62,059 bases of DNA from Minwuiaceae bacterium (lineage in GTDB: Bacteria > Pseudomonadota > Alphaproteobacteria > Minwuiales > Minwuiaceae), in contig JANQEE010000007.1 in NCBI GenBank assembly GCA_028278525.1, positions 1 through 62,059 on the forward strand. The letters run 5' to 3'. A program made the position numbers and the translations under genes. Under the pieces are notes generated by a model that saw nothing but the letters and a program-made list of their open reading frames with translations, was not told the DNA's origin and ran no database searches. Position 1 is the stretch's first letter. Each line of letters opens with the position of its first letter. Shown here one piece after another: positions 41,894-50,411 of this stretch.

Positions 41894-43381
41894 CTACCTC
41901 GTGCTCAGCGTTGCGGCGATATCCGTCCGGTAGGCCTGAATCGCCGGGATCACTGAGGCTACTATACCAACAAATAGGGACAAAATAATTAAAGACCATT
42001 CAGCCGGCTGCCAAGCCAGCCCGGTGAGACCCAAATCGCGCCCTTCCCGCAGTATTTGGCCCAATATCTCGGCAACACCGTGCCCCAAGGCAAGGCCGAG
42101 CGCGGTACCCGCCAGGGACAAAATTAACCCTTCCAGGATCACCTGGCGCAGCAGCTTGCCGGGCGTCGCGCCCAGGCTCCGCATCACCGCCAGGTCGTAG
42201 CGGCGCTGCTGCATCGCATTGTAGAGCGCGATAAAGACGCCCAGCGCCGCGGTGAAGATCAGCAACAGGCCGAACCCGCGCAACGTATCCAGGCCGACGC
42301 CCACCAGGCTGAGCAGCCGCGCCGTCTCGAACGCCGGGGCCGCCGCCTGCAACGCGGTTTGGCTGTTGATCTGGCGCGGCAGCGACACCGCCGCAATGGG
42401 GGAACTGTAGCGAACCAGCAGCGCGGTTATCTCGCGGTCGGCCAGGTCGGCCTCGGCCGCGTGCTCGGCCTCATCATGGCCGTGCTCTTCGCCATCATGC
42501 TCGTCATGGGCATGTTCATCGCCGTCATGCTCGTCGTGGCCGTGCTCCTCATGGCCATGGTCGTCGTCCGCATGCTCTTCCTTGTGGTCGCCGTGCGCAT
42601 GCTCTTCGTCTTCGTGAGCGTGCTCGTCCTCGTGCTCGTCGTGGGCGTGCTCGTCTCCTTCGTGAGCATGCTCGTCCTCGTGTTCCTCATGAGCGTGCTC
42701 ATCCTCGTGTTCATCGTGAGCGTGCTCATCCTCGTGTTCATCGTGAGCGTGCTCGTCATGATGCGCGTCATGGGTGAACCAGACGCTCTCAACGGACGTC
42801 AGCACCAGCCGGTCGAGCACGCTCCCCGTAGGCTCCAGGATTCCCACGACCTCGTAGGGCCGGTCGTCGTGCACCGGCCCACCCGAATCGGCAATGCCGT
42901 GGCTGCCGACGAAGCTGTCGCCGATGCCAAGCCCGGTCGCCTCGGCCACCGTCGCCCCGAGCGTCGCTTCGAACGGTCGGTCCCACAGCGCGCCGATGTC
43001 AAGCTCGGCGTTGTAGAGCGCGGCGTAACTGTGCTCGGAGCCGACCATGCGAAAACCGCGGAAGCTGTCGCCGAGCGCCAGCGGCACCACCCCCTCCACC
43101 ATCGGATTGCGGCGTAGCGCATCGATGCTGGTGTAGGGGATGTTCCCGGTCGGGATATCGACGTGGTAGATGCTGGACAGGATCAACTGCATCGGGCTGC
43201 CCTTGGCGCCGACCACAAGGTCGATCCCGCGCGCATCCTTGGTCAGCCGCGACTCCAGTTGCGCGCTGAACAGGATCAGCACCGTGATCGTCGCAATCCC
43301 AAGCGCGAGCAACAGCAGATTGAGCGCGGAGTTGAGCGCGCGCGCGCGAATATAGGCCAGGCTGAGCGTGAACAGGTTCAT
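41894..43381 (-). CDS. FtsX/MacB-type ABC transporter permease with His-rich periplasmic insert
   Basis: A 495-residue FtsX/MacB-type permease. The first helix is near 18–40, the large periplasmic loop spans about 45–345, and three helices lie at about 360–385, 420–445 and 460–485. The loop contains a remarkable histidine/acid-rich region (about 204–308, 34 His, repeats of HDEHEDEHAH) that could bind zinc or another transition metal. FtsX-like permeases of this type often export or extract a substrate from the inner membrane. It starts four bases inside the ATPase gene (ATGA), giving translational coupling, and precedes the DUF3299 pair. The start at 43381 (MNLFTL) is chosen over a longer frame that is antisense-like. 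Confidence 0.88.
   Translation of the reverse strand: MNLFTLSLAYIRARALNSALNLLLLALGIATITVLILFSAQLESRLTKDARGIDLVVGAKGSPMQLILSSIYHVDIPTGNIPYTSIDALRRNPMVEGVVPLALGDSFRGFRMVGSEHSYAALYNAELDIGALWDRPFEATLGATVAEATGLGIGDSFVGSHGIADSGGPVHDDRPYEVVGILEPTGSVLDRLVLTSVESVWFTHDAHHDEHAHDEHEDEHAHDEHEDEHAHEEHEDEHAHEGDEHAHDEHEDEHAHEDEEHAHGDHKEEHADDDHGHEEHGHDEHDGDEHAHDEHDGEEHGHDEAEHAAEADLADREITALLVRYSSPIAAVSLPRQINSQTALQAAAPAFETARLLSLVGVGLDTLRGFGLLLIFTAALGVFIALYNAMQQRRYDLAVMRSLGATPGKLLRQVILEGLILSLAGTALGLALGHGVAEILGQILREGRDLGLTGLAWQPAEWSLIILSLFVGIVASVIPAIQAYRTDIAATLSTR
42458..42772 (-). repeat. In-frame His/Asp/Glu-rich repeat tract in the permease
   Basis: About 105 residues built from tandem copies of a nine-residue unit such as EDEHAHDEH, a 27-base DNA repeat, with drift toward the end. 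It produces no frameshift and no stop. Repeats like this can gain or lose units by slippage. Confidence 0.9.
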
Positions 43382-44052
43382 GGCCGCTCCGACAGTTCCA
43401 GTCGGTGCTCGAACCGATCCTTGATGCGACCGTCGTGGGTCGCGATCAGCAGGGTCGCATCGCATTCCGCCGCCTGCGCGCTCAGCATATCCACCACGCG
43501 GTCGCAATTCGTATCGTCCAGCGCCGAAGTCGGCTCGTCGGCCAGGATCAGTACCGGCTTGTTGATCACCGCGCGGGCGATCGCCACCCGCTGCGCCTCG
43601 CCCTGGCTCAGGCGGTGCGGCCGGGCATTGGCCTTGTCACCAATGCCGAGACTCTCCAGAACCCGGGTAAGCCGCGCCTCGTCCTGGTCCAGCCCGGCCA
43701 TATGTCGGGCCAGCCTCAAGTTACCGGCGACCGTCAGCGCGCCGACCAGATGAAGGGTCTGGAACACGATGCCGATCCGCTGACCGCGGAACCGGTCACG
43801 CTGCCGCGCACCCAGTTCGGCAAGGTCCTGCCCGGCGATCGCAGCACGCCCGGCGGTCGGGGTCAGCAGGCCGGCCAGTATCTGGATCAGCGTTGTCTTG
43901 CCGCTGCCGGACGGGCCCAGCAGCAGCGCGTGCCGCCCGCTCGCCACCGTCCACTCGGCAATGTCCAGGATTTCGCGTCCGCCGATTTCGTGCCTGAGGC
44001 CATTCAGCGCAACGGCGGGTTCGGCCCCCGCGCCGGCGTTGACGTCGGTCAC
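43378..44052 (-). CDS. ABC transporter ATPase (LolD/MacB type)
   Basis: A 224-residue ATPase of the LolD/MacB group. Walker A GPSGSGKTT (about 42–50), Q-loop VFQTLHLVGALTV (about 95–107), signature LSQGEAQR (about 146–153; the usual SGG is SQG), Walker B LILADEPTSALD (about 168–179) and the switch His in ATHD. It pairs with the permease that follows. It is the first gene of a four-gene operon with the two DUF3299 proteins. The promoter region upstream holds an AT-rich palindrome. LolCDE-type lipoprotein transport is excluded by the His-rich permease and by the lack of a LolE partner. Confidence 0.9.
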   Translation of the reverse strand: MTDVNAGAGAEPAVALNGLRHEIGGREILDIAEWTVASGRHALLLGPSGSGKTTLIQILAGLLTPTAGRAAIAGQDLAELGARQRDRFRGQRIGIVFQTLHLVGALTVAGNLRLARHMAGLDQDEARLTRVLESLGIGDKANARPHRLSQGEAQRVAIARAVINKPVLILADEPTSALDDTNCDRVVDMLSAQAAECDATLLIATHDGRIKDRFEHRLELSERP

Positions 44053-44128
44053 GGCGTGGACCGCGCTTGTCGATACATCCTACCCCTCAACGCCGTCGCT
44101 TGGTTCAGTCTCGCGGACATCAGGTGTA

Positions 44129-44140
44129 ATGATATATCAT
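44129..44140. promoter_or_regulatory. AT-rich palindrome, candidate Zur operator
   Basis: ATGATATATCAT is a perfect 12-bp palindrome, embedded in GTAATGATATATCATAATAG, 77 bases before the ABC ATPase start. A TTGACT-like −35 for the minus strand lies at 44157–44162, so the palindrome falls at the −10 region. The wording resembles zinc-uptake-regulator (Zur) boxes of alphaproteobacteria; the assignment is an inference. Confidence 0.45.
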
Positions 44141-44225
44141 AATAGTCATATGGCACAGTCAAGACATTGGCGTCGATAGCCACGCCCATTCTCGAAGGTT
44201 CCGTCGGATACCGCAGGCTAGGCGG

Positions 44226-44948
44226 TCAGTACATATGCTGACCGCCGTTGATCGACATCGTCGATCCGGTGACGAAGCCGCCGTCGTCGCCGGTCAGGAA
44301 CAGCACGCCGCGGGCGATCTCCTCCGCATGGCCCAACCGGCCGATCGGAATTCTCGCGACGATCTTTTCCAGCACGTTGGGCGGCACCGCGGCGACCATG
44401 TCGGTGTCGATATAGCCGGGCGCGATGGCGTTGACCGTAATGCCGAACCGCGCGCCTTCCTGGGCCAGCGCCTTGGTGAAACCGTGGATGCCCGATTTCG
44501 CTGCGGCGTAGTTGACCTGGCCGTACTGGCCGGCCTGCCCGTTGATCGACCCGATATTGACGATCCGCCCGAAATTGCGGTCGCGCATGCCGGCGAATAC
44601 CGCCTTCGACATGTTGAAGCAGGAGCCGAGGTTGGTGTCGATCACCGCCTGCCAGTCCTCATGGCTCATCTTCATCAGGGTGCCGTCGCGGGTGATGCCG
44701 GCATTGTTGACCAGAATGTCGACCGGGCCGATCTGTTCCTGCACCGTGGCGACACCCGCAAGACAGGCCTCGTGATTGGACACGTCCCACTTGAACGCGG
44801 CGATGCCCGTCTCTTCGGTGAACTTGGCGGCCGCCTCGTCGTTGCCGCCGTAGTTGGCGGCGACCTGGTTGCCGGCGTCGCGCAAGCCGATCGAAATCGC
44901 CTTGCCGATACCGCGGGTCCCACCGGTAACAATTGCCACTCGTGCCAT
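44226..44948 (-). CDS. phaB: Acetoacetyl-CoA reductase
   Basis: NADPH reduction of acetoacetyl-CoA to (R)-3-hydroxybutyryl-CoA, the monomer for PHB. The 240-residue SDR has the cofactor motif TGGTRGIGKA at about 8–17, NNAGITRDGTLMKM (about 87–100) and the catalytic set Ser–Tyr–Lys in NIGSINGQAGQYGQVNYAAAKSG (about 137–159). The MARVAIVTGG start at 44948 fits the family. It lies 64 bases after phaA. This is the PhaB type, not a FabG, by its NAGITRDG and QAGQYGQVNY wording. Confidence 0.93.
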   Translation of the reverse strand: MARVAIVTGGTRGIGKAISIGLRDAGNQVAANYGGNDEAAAKFTEETGIAAFKWDVSNHEACLAGVATVQEQIGPVDILVNNAGITRDGTLMKMSHEDWQAVIDTNLGSCFNMSKAVFAGMRDRNFGRIVNIGSINGQAGQYGQVNYAAAKSGIHGFTKALAQEGARFGITVNAIAPGYIDTDMVAAVPPNVLEKIVARIPIGRLGHAEEIARGVLFLTGDDGGFVTGSTMSINGGQHMY

Positions 44949-45012
44949 GACCGACCTCCCTGTTAGGTCATTTCCCGTCCGGTCCCAACTTGGCGACCGA
45001 CAGTGTCGACTG

Positions 45013-46191
45013 TCAGTCGCGCGCCACGCACATGGCGATGCCCATGCCGCCGCCAATGCAGAGCGTGGCCAGTCCTTTCTTGGCGTCACGCTTTTGCATT
45101 TCGTGCAGCAGCGTGATCAACACTCGGGTGCCCGATGCGCCGATCGGGTGACCGATCGCGATGGCGCCGCCATTGACGTTGACCTTATCGGTATCCCAGC
45201 CGAGGTCCTTGTTGACGGCACAGGCCTGCGCGGCGAACGCTTCGTTCGCTTCGATCAGGTCTAGATCGTCGACGGACCAACCGGCTTTTTCCAGCGCGCG
45301 GCGGCTGGCCGGGATCGGTCCGGTGCCCATGATCGCCGGGTCGACGCCGGCCTGGGCCCAGGAGACGATGCGGGCCAGCGGCGTCACGCTGCGGCGCTGG
45401 GCTTCCTCGGCGCTCATCAGCACCACGGCGGCCGCGCCGTCGTTGATGCCGGACGCGTTGCCGGCGGTCACCGTGCCGGCGTCGCGGTCGAAGGCCGGGC
45501 GCAGTTTGGTCAGGCTGTCCAGGGTCGCGCCGTGGCGGATATATTCGTCTTCCTCGACGACGGTCTCGCCCTTGCGCGTCTTGATCGTGACCGGCACGAT
45601 CTCGTCCTTGAAGCGGCCGGCCTTCTGCGCCGCCTCCGCCTTGTTCAGCGACGCCAGCGCGAATTCGTCCTGGGCGTCGCGGGTGATCTGCCACTGCTTG
45701 GCGACGTTCTCCGCGGTCGACCCCATGTGATAACCGTTGAAGGCGTCCCATAAGCCGTCGACGATCATGGAATCGATGAACTTCACGTCGCCCATCTTCT
45801 GGCCGTTGCGCAGGTGCGCGACGTGCGGCGCCTGGCTCATGCTTTCCTGCCCGCCGGCGATCACCACGTCGGAGTCGCCATTGACCACCGCCTGGTAGCC
45901 GAGCGCGACCGAGCGCAGGCCCGAGCCGCAGAGTTGGTTGACGCCCCAGGCCGGCACCTCGTTCGGCAGGCCGGCATTGATCGACGCCTGGCGCGCCGGG
46001 TTCTGGCCGGCGCCGGCGCTCAGGATCTGGCCCATGATCACCTCGGTGACCTCGCCGGCATCCACGCCGGCGCGCTGCAGCGCCTCCAGAATGGCGATCT
46101 TGCCCAGGTCGTGGGCGGGCAAGGGGCTAAGCGCCCCGTTGAACGATCCGACCGGTGTGCGGGCGCCGGCGGCGATTACCACTTCTGTCAT
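45013..46191 (-). CDS. phaA: Acetyl-CoA acetyltransferase (beta-ketothiolase)
   Basis: Condenses two acetyl-CoA to acetoacetyl-CoA, feeding both PHB and the EMC pathway. The 392-residue thiolase has the nucleophile Cys88 in [18 protein letters not shown] (about 108–118), the His region in [17 protein letters not shown] (about 337–353) and the second catalytic cysteine in [10 protein letters not shown] near the end. The ATG at 46191 follows a strong AGGAGGAG at an ideal distance, which decides it over a GTG six bases earlier. It is upstream of phaB on the same strand. Confidence 0.95.
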   Translation of the reverse strand: MTEVVIAAGARTPVGSFNGALSPLPAHDLGKIAILEALQRAGVDAGEVTEVIMGQILSAGAGQNPARQASINAGLPNEVPAWGVNQLCGSGLRSVALGYQAVVNGDSDVVIAGGQESMSQAPHVAHLRNGQKMGDVKFIDSMIVDGLWDAFNGYHMGSTAENVAKQWQITRDAQDEFALASLNKAEAAQKAGRFKDEIVPVTIKTRKGETVVEEDEYIRHGATLDSLTKLRPAFDRDAGTVTAGNASGINDGAAAVVLMSAEEAQRRSVTPLARIVSWAQAGVDPAIMGTGPIPASRRALEKAGWSVDDLDLIEANEAFAAQACAVNKDLGWDTDKVNVNGGAIAIGHPIGASGTRVLITLLHEMQKRDAKKGLATLCIGGGMGIAMCVARD

Positions 46192-46369
46192 ATTCACACT
46201 CCTCCTCGGGGTGATCGGTCGACATCAAAAGATAGAAAACCTCTGTCCGACAATGTAGCGCGGAACGGTTCGGATTGACAGAAAGTCTCGCTGCCCGGCG
46301 GCTTGTCCGGTGGATTTAACAGGGTCGGTACGACAGGTTTTTGACATACCTCAATCCGGCGCCGAAAAA

Positions 46370-48772
46370 TCAAGCGGCGCCGGGCTCCGGCTTGGGCGGT
46401 TGGTTGGCGTGATGCACCACCCGCTGCGGGAACGGGATTTCGACGCCGGCCTCGCGGAACCGCCGGTCGATGTCGAACCGCAGGTCGCTCGCGATGATCA
46501 CCTTCCAGATGACGTCGGCGGTATAGCAACGCAGTTCGAAGTCCAGGCTGCTCTCGCCGAAGTTCTGGAACACGACGAACGGTTCCGGCCATTGCAGCAC
46601 GCGCGAATGCGCGCGGGCGCATTCCAGCAGAATGTCGCGCACCTTCTCGGTGTCTGAGCCGTAGGCGACGCCGACGCCCACGTCGATCCGGCCGTAGCGG
46701 TCCTTGTGCGTCATGTTGGTGACCGCGCTGGACAGCAGGTCGGCATTCGGAATGATCACCGAGGCTCGATGAAAGGTCTCCAGTTCCGTGGCCCGCACGT
46801 TGATCCGTTTCACGAAACCCTCGTCGCCGGCGACCGAGACCCAGTCGCCCACCTTGATCGGCCGTTCGATCAGCAGGATCAGGCCGGAGACGAAGTTGTT
46901 GACCACGTTCTGCAAGCCGAAGCCGATGCCGACCGACAGCGCGCCGGCGATCAGCGCGACGTTGCCGAGATCGATGCCCAGCGCCGAGATGCCGAGCGCC
47001 GCCGCGATCACCAGCCCCAGATAGCCGAACCCGGCCGAAAGCGAATGCTGCACGCCGGTGTCCAGCCGCGTCTGCGGCAGGATGCGTTCGGACAAGCCCC
47101 GCTGGATGGCCCGTGTCACGACCAGCGCCAGCACGAAGACCGCGATCGCCGTCGCGATGTCGGTGATCGAGATCGTGACGTTGCCGATCGTGAAGCCCTG
47201 CAGAAAACCGCTGGTCCAGGCCCAGACGTCGGGGATTGCCACCCCGGCCCACAAGGGTGCCAGTATCAACAGGCCGACCGCGAATATCGCCACGTCCAGC
47301 GCGGCGCGCAGCCAGAACTTCACAACCGACCGGGTCGCATGGCGCACCGACAGCCGGTCGCGTATCATCCGCGACCGCAAGCCGGCGCCGATCAACTCGC
47401 GGAACAGGCCGCGCAGCACCGTCAGAACGCCGACGACGATGCCGCTGATCAACAGCTGCTTGATCAGCATGAAACCGAGCGCGCTGTAGCCGAGCGCCGT
47501 GGTCGCAATGCCGGCCAGCGCCACCCCGCCGATCAACAGCTGCAAGGTGGACCACACCCGGTTCGGGCGCGGTGGATCCTCTGTCGCCTCTGCCTGCGGC
47601 TCGGCTTCCACTTGCGGCGCTTCCTCCGACCGCCACAATCGTCCGCGGATCAGCGATAGGACCAGCAGCCCCTCGATCGTATTCGCGAAGAGCAGATAAA
47701 ACGACTGAAGCTCCGGCGACGTGTACATGCCGGCGGTCGAATTAAGGACGAAATCGTCGAGCCCGAATACGGCCGCCAGCAAGGCACCGTGCCGGCAAAT
47801 CGTAAGCGCGTTCCGCGGCGTCACGGATGTAAGGCCCCAGGCCGGCAGGTCCGGCGCCAACACGGCGCGCAACACCGCCCATGCCAGGATGAACAGAATC
47901 GCCGACTCGCAGAACGCGACGATCATGGTCTCCGTCAGGCCGGTAACCAGACCGCCCGGCAGGCTTACCCGGTACCACACCAGCGCAAGGATCAGGGCGG
48001 GCACGATACCGCGAGCGATCGCCTCCGCGATGGCTGCGACGAAGCGTCGGGTATAGCTCGGTTCCGCGACGGTCGGGTCGCGCCCGAACCGGCGCAGCAG
48101 CACGACCCGGATGGACCAACCGACGGCAATCACCAGCACCACAAGAACGATGGGCGCCAGCCACACGCCCTCATCCAGGGTCCGCCCCCGGGTCTGCCAC
48201 CAATGGCGAGGCGCATCGACATGGCGCACGAACACCACCACCAGTTCCGGCACCGCGACGACAATCGTATCAGGCGTGAAGGGCAGCGGGTTCCGCTTCA
48301 GCAGGTTTTCCAGATAGCGCTCCCGGTCGAGGATGGAGATCGCCCTGTCCAATTCGTCGGACCGCACGATGGCCAGCTCGGACTGGGCGATCCGCGCCTG
48401 GTAGAACGCGATATCCTCGGCGTACTGGGATCTGGCGCTAGCGATTTCCTCAGGCTCGGTCAGACCGCCGTCCGTCGGCGGCTCCCCAAGCGCCGCCGCG
48501 CGCCGTTCGATGGTGGCGATCTCCGCCTCCGCGTCGGCCTTTATCTGCCGCGCCTCGTCGCGCACGGCCTTTATCGCCGTGCGAAAGCCTCTCGCCGCCT
48601 CGGCGCTCAGCAACGGATCGCCCATTTGCTGCTGCACGCGGTCCAGGATGCGGGTCCAGTCGGCGGTGATCGTGGCGAACGGGCGGGACGGCTTGCGCGT
48701 CTGGCCGGCGGCGTCCGACAGGCCGGAGAGGATGATCAGCAGGACGAATACTGGTGCCAGGACGGCGCGCAT
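46370..48772 (-). CDS. Large MscS-family mechanosensitive channel (DUF3772 type)
   Basis: An 800-residue MscS-family protein with a signal peptide (about 1–24), a periplasmic helical N-terminal domain of the DUF3772 kind (to about 185), and many transmembrane helices between about 200 and 610. The conserved pore helix and beta domain follow from about 580: GFGLQNVVNNFVSGLILLIERPIKVGDWV (about 620–650) is the MscS signature. A cytoplasmic C-terminus ends it. It would release solutes on osmotic downshock. It stands between phaA and the PhaC-like gene, all on the same strand; a link with granule metabolism is not implied. The ATG at 48772 or a GTG one codon earlier could be the start. Confidence 0.88.
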   Translation of the reverse strand: MRAVLAPVFVLLIILSGLSDAAGQTRKPSRPFATITADWTRILDRVQQQMGDPLLSAEAARGFRTAIKAVRDEARQIKADAEAEIATIERRAAALGEPPTDGGLTEPEEIASARSQYAEDIAFYQARIAQSELAIVRSDELDRAISILDRERYLENLLKRNPLPFTPDTIVVAVPELVVVFVRHVDAPRHWWQTRGRTLDEGVWLAPIVLVVLVIAVGWSIRVVLLRRFGRDPTVAEPSYTRRFVAAIAEAIARGIVPALILALVWYRVSLPGGLVTGLTETMIVAFCESAILFILAWAVLRAVLAPDLPAWGLTSVTPRNALTICRHGALLAAVFGLDDFVLNSTAGMYTSPELQSFYLLFANTIEGLLVLSLIRGRLWRSEEAPQVEAEPQAEATEDPPRPNRVWSTLQLLIGGVALAGIATTALGYSALGFMLIKQLLISGIVVGVLTVLRGLFRELIGAGLRSRMIRDRLSVRHATRSVVKFWLRAALDVAIFAVGLLILAPLWAGVAIPDVWAWTSGFLQGFTIGNVTISITDIATAIAVFVLALVVTRAIQRGLSERILPQTRLDTGVQHSLSAGFGYLGLVIAAALGISALGIDLGNVALIAGALSVGIGFGLQNVVNNFVSGLILLIERPIKVGDWVSVAGDEGFVKRINVRATELETFHRASVIIPNADLLSSAVTNMTHKDRYGRIDVGVGVAYGSDTEKVRDILLECARAHSRVLQWPEPFVVFQNFGESSLDFELRCYTADVIWKVIIASDLRFDIDRRFREAGVEIPFPQRVVHHANQPPKPEPGAA

Positions 48773-48864
48773 CACCGATTACCCTGCATTTTCAACGGGA
48801 AACGTCGAAACAATCTAGCACAGGGTATTCCCGTGACTACTGCGCCGTTCGGCGCAGCTTTTCC

Positions 48865-50046
48865 TCAGTGCCCCAACCAGTCGGCAAGCGGTCGCCACAA
48901 ACCGGCCTCGGCCTGTCCGCCGACGACCATGCCGATATGGCCGGACGGTGGCGTGATCATGCACGCATGCGGCATCGCCGCCGCCAGCGCGCGGGCGGAG
49001 CCCGGCGGCACGATGCGGTCGTTGTCGGGAATCGCCAGCAGGGTCGGCGCGGTGAAGGCGGCCGGGTCGACCGGCTCGTCCGCGACGCGCCATTCGCCAC
49101 GATAGGGGCTGTTTTCGCCATACCATCCGACCAGGCATTCCCGCGCGACCGGGCCGGCCAGCGGCACGCCGTCGTTCAGCCAGTCCTCCAGCGCCACGAA
49201 CCGGCGCGCTTCGTCGCTCGCCGGGTCCAGCCGGCCGAAGGCGGTGAACTTCCGGATCGCGAGGTTCGGATCCAGCATGGCGAAGAAGGTCTGCAAAAGG
49301 TCCACGGGCAGTTCGCCCAGCGCCGTCAGCACGCCGGTCCAGGCGTCGCCGCCGGTGGCGAACAGCCGCGCCTGTTCCGCCAGCTCGGCCTGGAAATTCC
49401 AGGGCGTCGCCAGCAGGGCCAGCGCCGACACATCGGCCGCCCGCCGGCAGGCCAGCGCCAATGCCAGGTTGCCGCCCATGCAATAACCGGCCACCGGGAC
49501 CGGCCCGCCGCCCGCCGCCGTCGCCGCGTCCAGTGCCCGGCCGAGCCGGCCGTCGATATAGTCGGTCAGGTCGAAGCCACGCTCGGTCTCGCTTAAGTCC
49601 CCCCAATCGACGACCAGGGGCCGGAACCCGCGCCTCGCCAGCCACCGCACCAGGCTGCGGTCCCGCATCAGGTCCAGCACATAGTAGCGGTTGACCAGCG
49701 ACGGCACGAACAGCACCGTGCGCGCATCCGGCCCCGCGTCTGCATTGTAATCGAGCAGCCGCGTCCCGCCCTCGCGCCACAGCACCGGCGGCTCGGGCAG
49801 GTCGCGCCGGTAGGGATGGTCGTGATAGGCCTGGATGCCGGCCATCAGTGCGCCCAGCCGATCCTGGATTTCGGCGCCGACCGCCGACACCAGACTATTC
49901 GGTTCGGCCGCCGCCAGCTCAGTCGTCAGGTTTGCCGCCGCCGCCGTCAGTGTCGGATGCCAGGGCAGCAATCCGAGCCTCGCATTCGGCAATGCGGCGA
50001 GCGAGCTCACCAGCGATGTCATCGCCGACGTCAGGTGCAGTCCCAT
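48865..50046 (-). CDS. phaC: PhaC-like polyhydroxyalkanoate synthase (short form)
   Basis: About 393 residues, an alpha/beta hydrolase of the PHA synthase family that polymerises (R)-3-hydroxyacyl-CoA. The lipase-like box is GYCMGG with catalytic Cys189, the Asp is in IPDNDRIVPP near 347, and the His in SGHIGMVVGG near 375, the Cys–Asp–His triad of PhaC. At under 400 residues it matches class III PhaC size. Class III enzymes need a PhaE partner, and the small gene just upstream could be one. The start is uncertain (50046 or 50022), both inside the preceding gene in another frame; a Shine-Dalgarno is weak. Confidence 0.75.
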   Translation of the reverse strand: MGLHLTSAMTSLVSSLAALPNARLGLLPWHPTLTAAAANLTTELAAAEPNSLVSAVGAEIQDRLGALMAGIQAYHDHPYRRDLPEPPVLWREGGTRLLDYNADAGPDARTVLFVPSLVNRYYVLDLMRDRSLVRWLARRGFRPLVVDWGDLSETERGFDLTDYIDGRLGRALDAATAAGGGPVPVAGYCMGGNLALALACRRAADVSALALLATPWNFQAELAEQARLFATGGDAWTGVLTALGELPVDLLQTFFAMLDPNLAIRKFTAFGRLDPASDEARRFVALEDWLNDGVPLAGPVARECLVGWYGENSPYRGEWRVADEPVDPAAFTAPTLLAIPDNDRIVPPGSARALAAAMPHACMITPPSGHIGMVVGGQAEAGLWRPLADWLGH

Positions 50047-50278
50047 CGGGCGCGGCCCCAGCCGAGGCGGCCCCAGATTCTTCGGCTGACTTGGCGACAC
50101 GATCGTCCTGCTCACCTTCCACCGGTCCGCCGCCGGCATTCGGGTCCGGCGAAAGCCGGCCCACGACATGGCCGATTGCCTCGGCGAAGCGCGGGTCGGC
50201 GGCCATCAGCGCGGTCTGCTCCTGCCACAGATCCACGAAGCGTTTCGCCAGGTCCGCGTTGTCGGGCTGCTTGGGCAT
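49919..50278 (-). CDS. Small PhaE-like or phasin-like protein
   Basis: A 119-residue acidic protein just in front of the PhaC-like gene. Its first part, LAKRFVDLWQEQTALMAADPRF, is helical and like phasin/PhaE starts. An alanine, glycine and aspartate-rich middle follows, and a coiled-coil-like helix near the end (IAGELARRIAECEARIAAL). The ATG at 50278 opens the conserved part; earlier in-frame codons are unlikely. The last 128 bases or so overlap the phaC frame. The identification rests on position and general composition only, so the call is tentative. Confidence 0.45.
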   Translation of the reverse strand: MPKQPDNADLAKRFVDLWQEQTALMAADPRFAEAIGHVVGRLSPDPNAGGGPVEGEQDDRVAKSAEESGAASAGAAPDGTAPDVGDDIAGELARRIAECEARIAALASDTDGGGGKPDD

Positions 50279-50351
50279 GGCCAAGTATAGGTCTCCGCCA
50301 TGCCTATCGTCACGCGTCGCGGCGGCCGTCACGATGCGCTGCACAATGGAC

Positions 50352-50364
50352 TTGCGCATTGCAA
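50352..50364. promoter_or_regulatory. TTGC-N5-GCAA inverted repeat before phaR
   Basis: TTGC (50352–50355) and GCAA (50361–50364) are inverted around GCATT, in the 133-base space between the divergent phaR and small phaE-like starts; further TTGC half-sites follow at 50369 and 50372. PhaR proteins bind TGC/GCA dyads, so autoregulation is plausible. Confidence 0.4.
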
Positions 50365-50411
50365 CATTTGCTTGCGACAATGGTGTAACACAAACCGCGA
50401 AGGCATGTCCC

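Noticed and set aside
42359..43117. Valine/methionine/leucine-rich plus-strand frame opposite the His tract, looking like a multi-helix membrane protein
   Set aside because: It is the complement of the GA(C/G)-rich His/Asp/Glu codons; antisense of such repeats always reads as hydrophobic repeats.
46356..46383. Bidirectional terminator after the MscS gene
   Set aside because: CCGGCGCCG/CGGCGCCGG forms a good stem, but it overlaps the stop codon and no T-run follows on either strand.
44226..50278. A single long PHB operon from phaC to phaB
   Set aside because: All genes point the same way, but the MscS gene with 90–180-base gaps makes one transcript uncertain; phaA–phaB has its own strong ribosome site and probable promoter.
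49848..50411. Long N-terminal extension of PhaR
   Set aside because: The frame stays open far upstream, but it is antisense to the PhaC-like and small genes, and the PhaR family starts just at the TTG with ERKEND…ITIKKYANRRLYNT.
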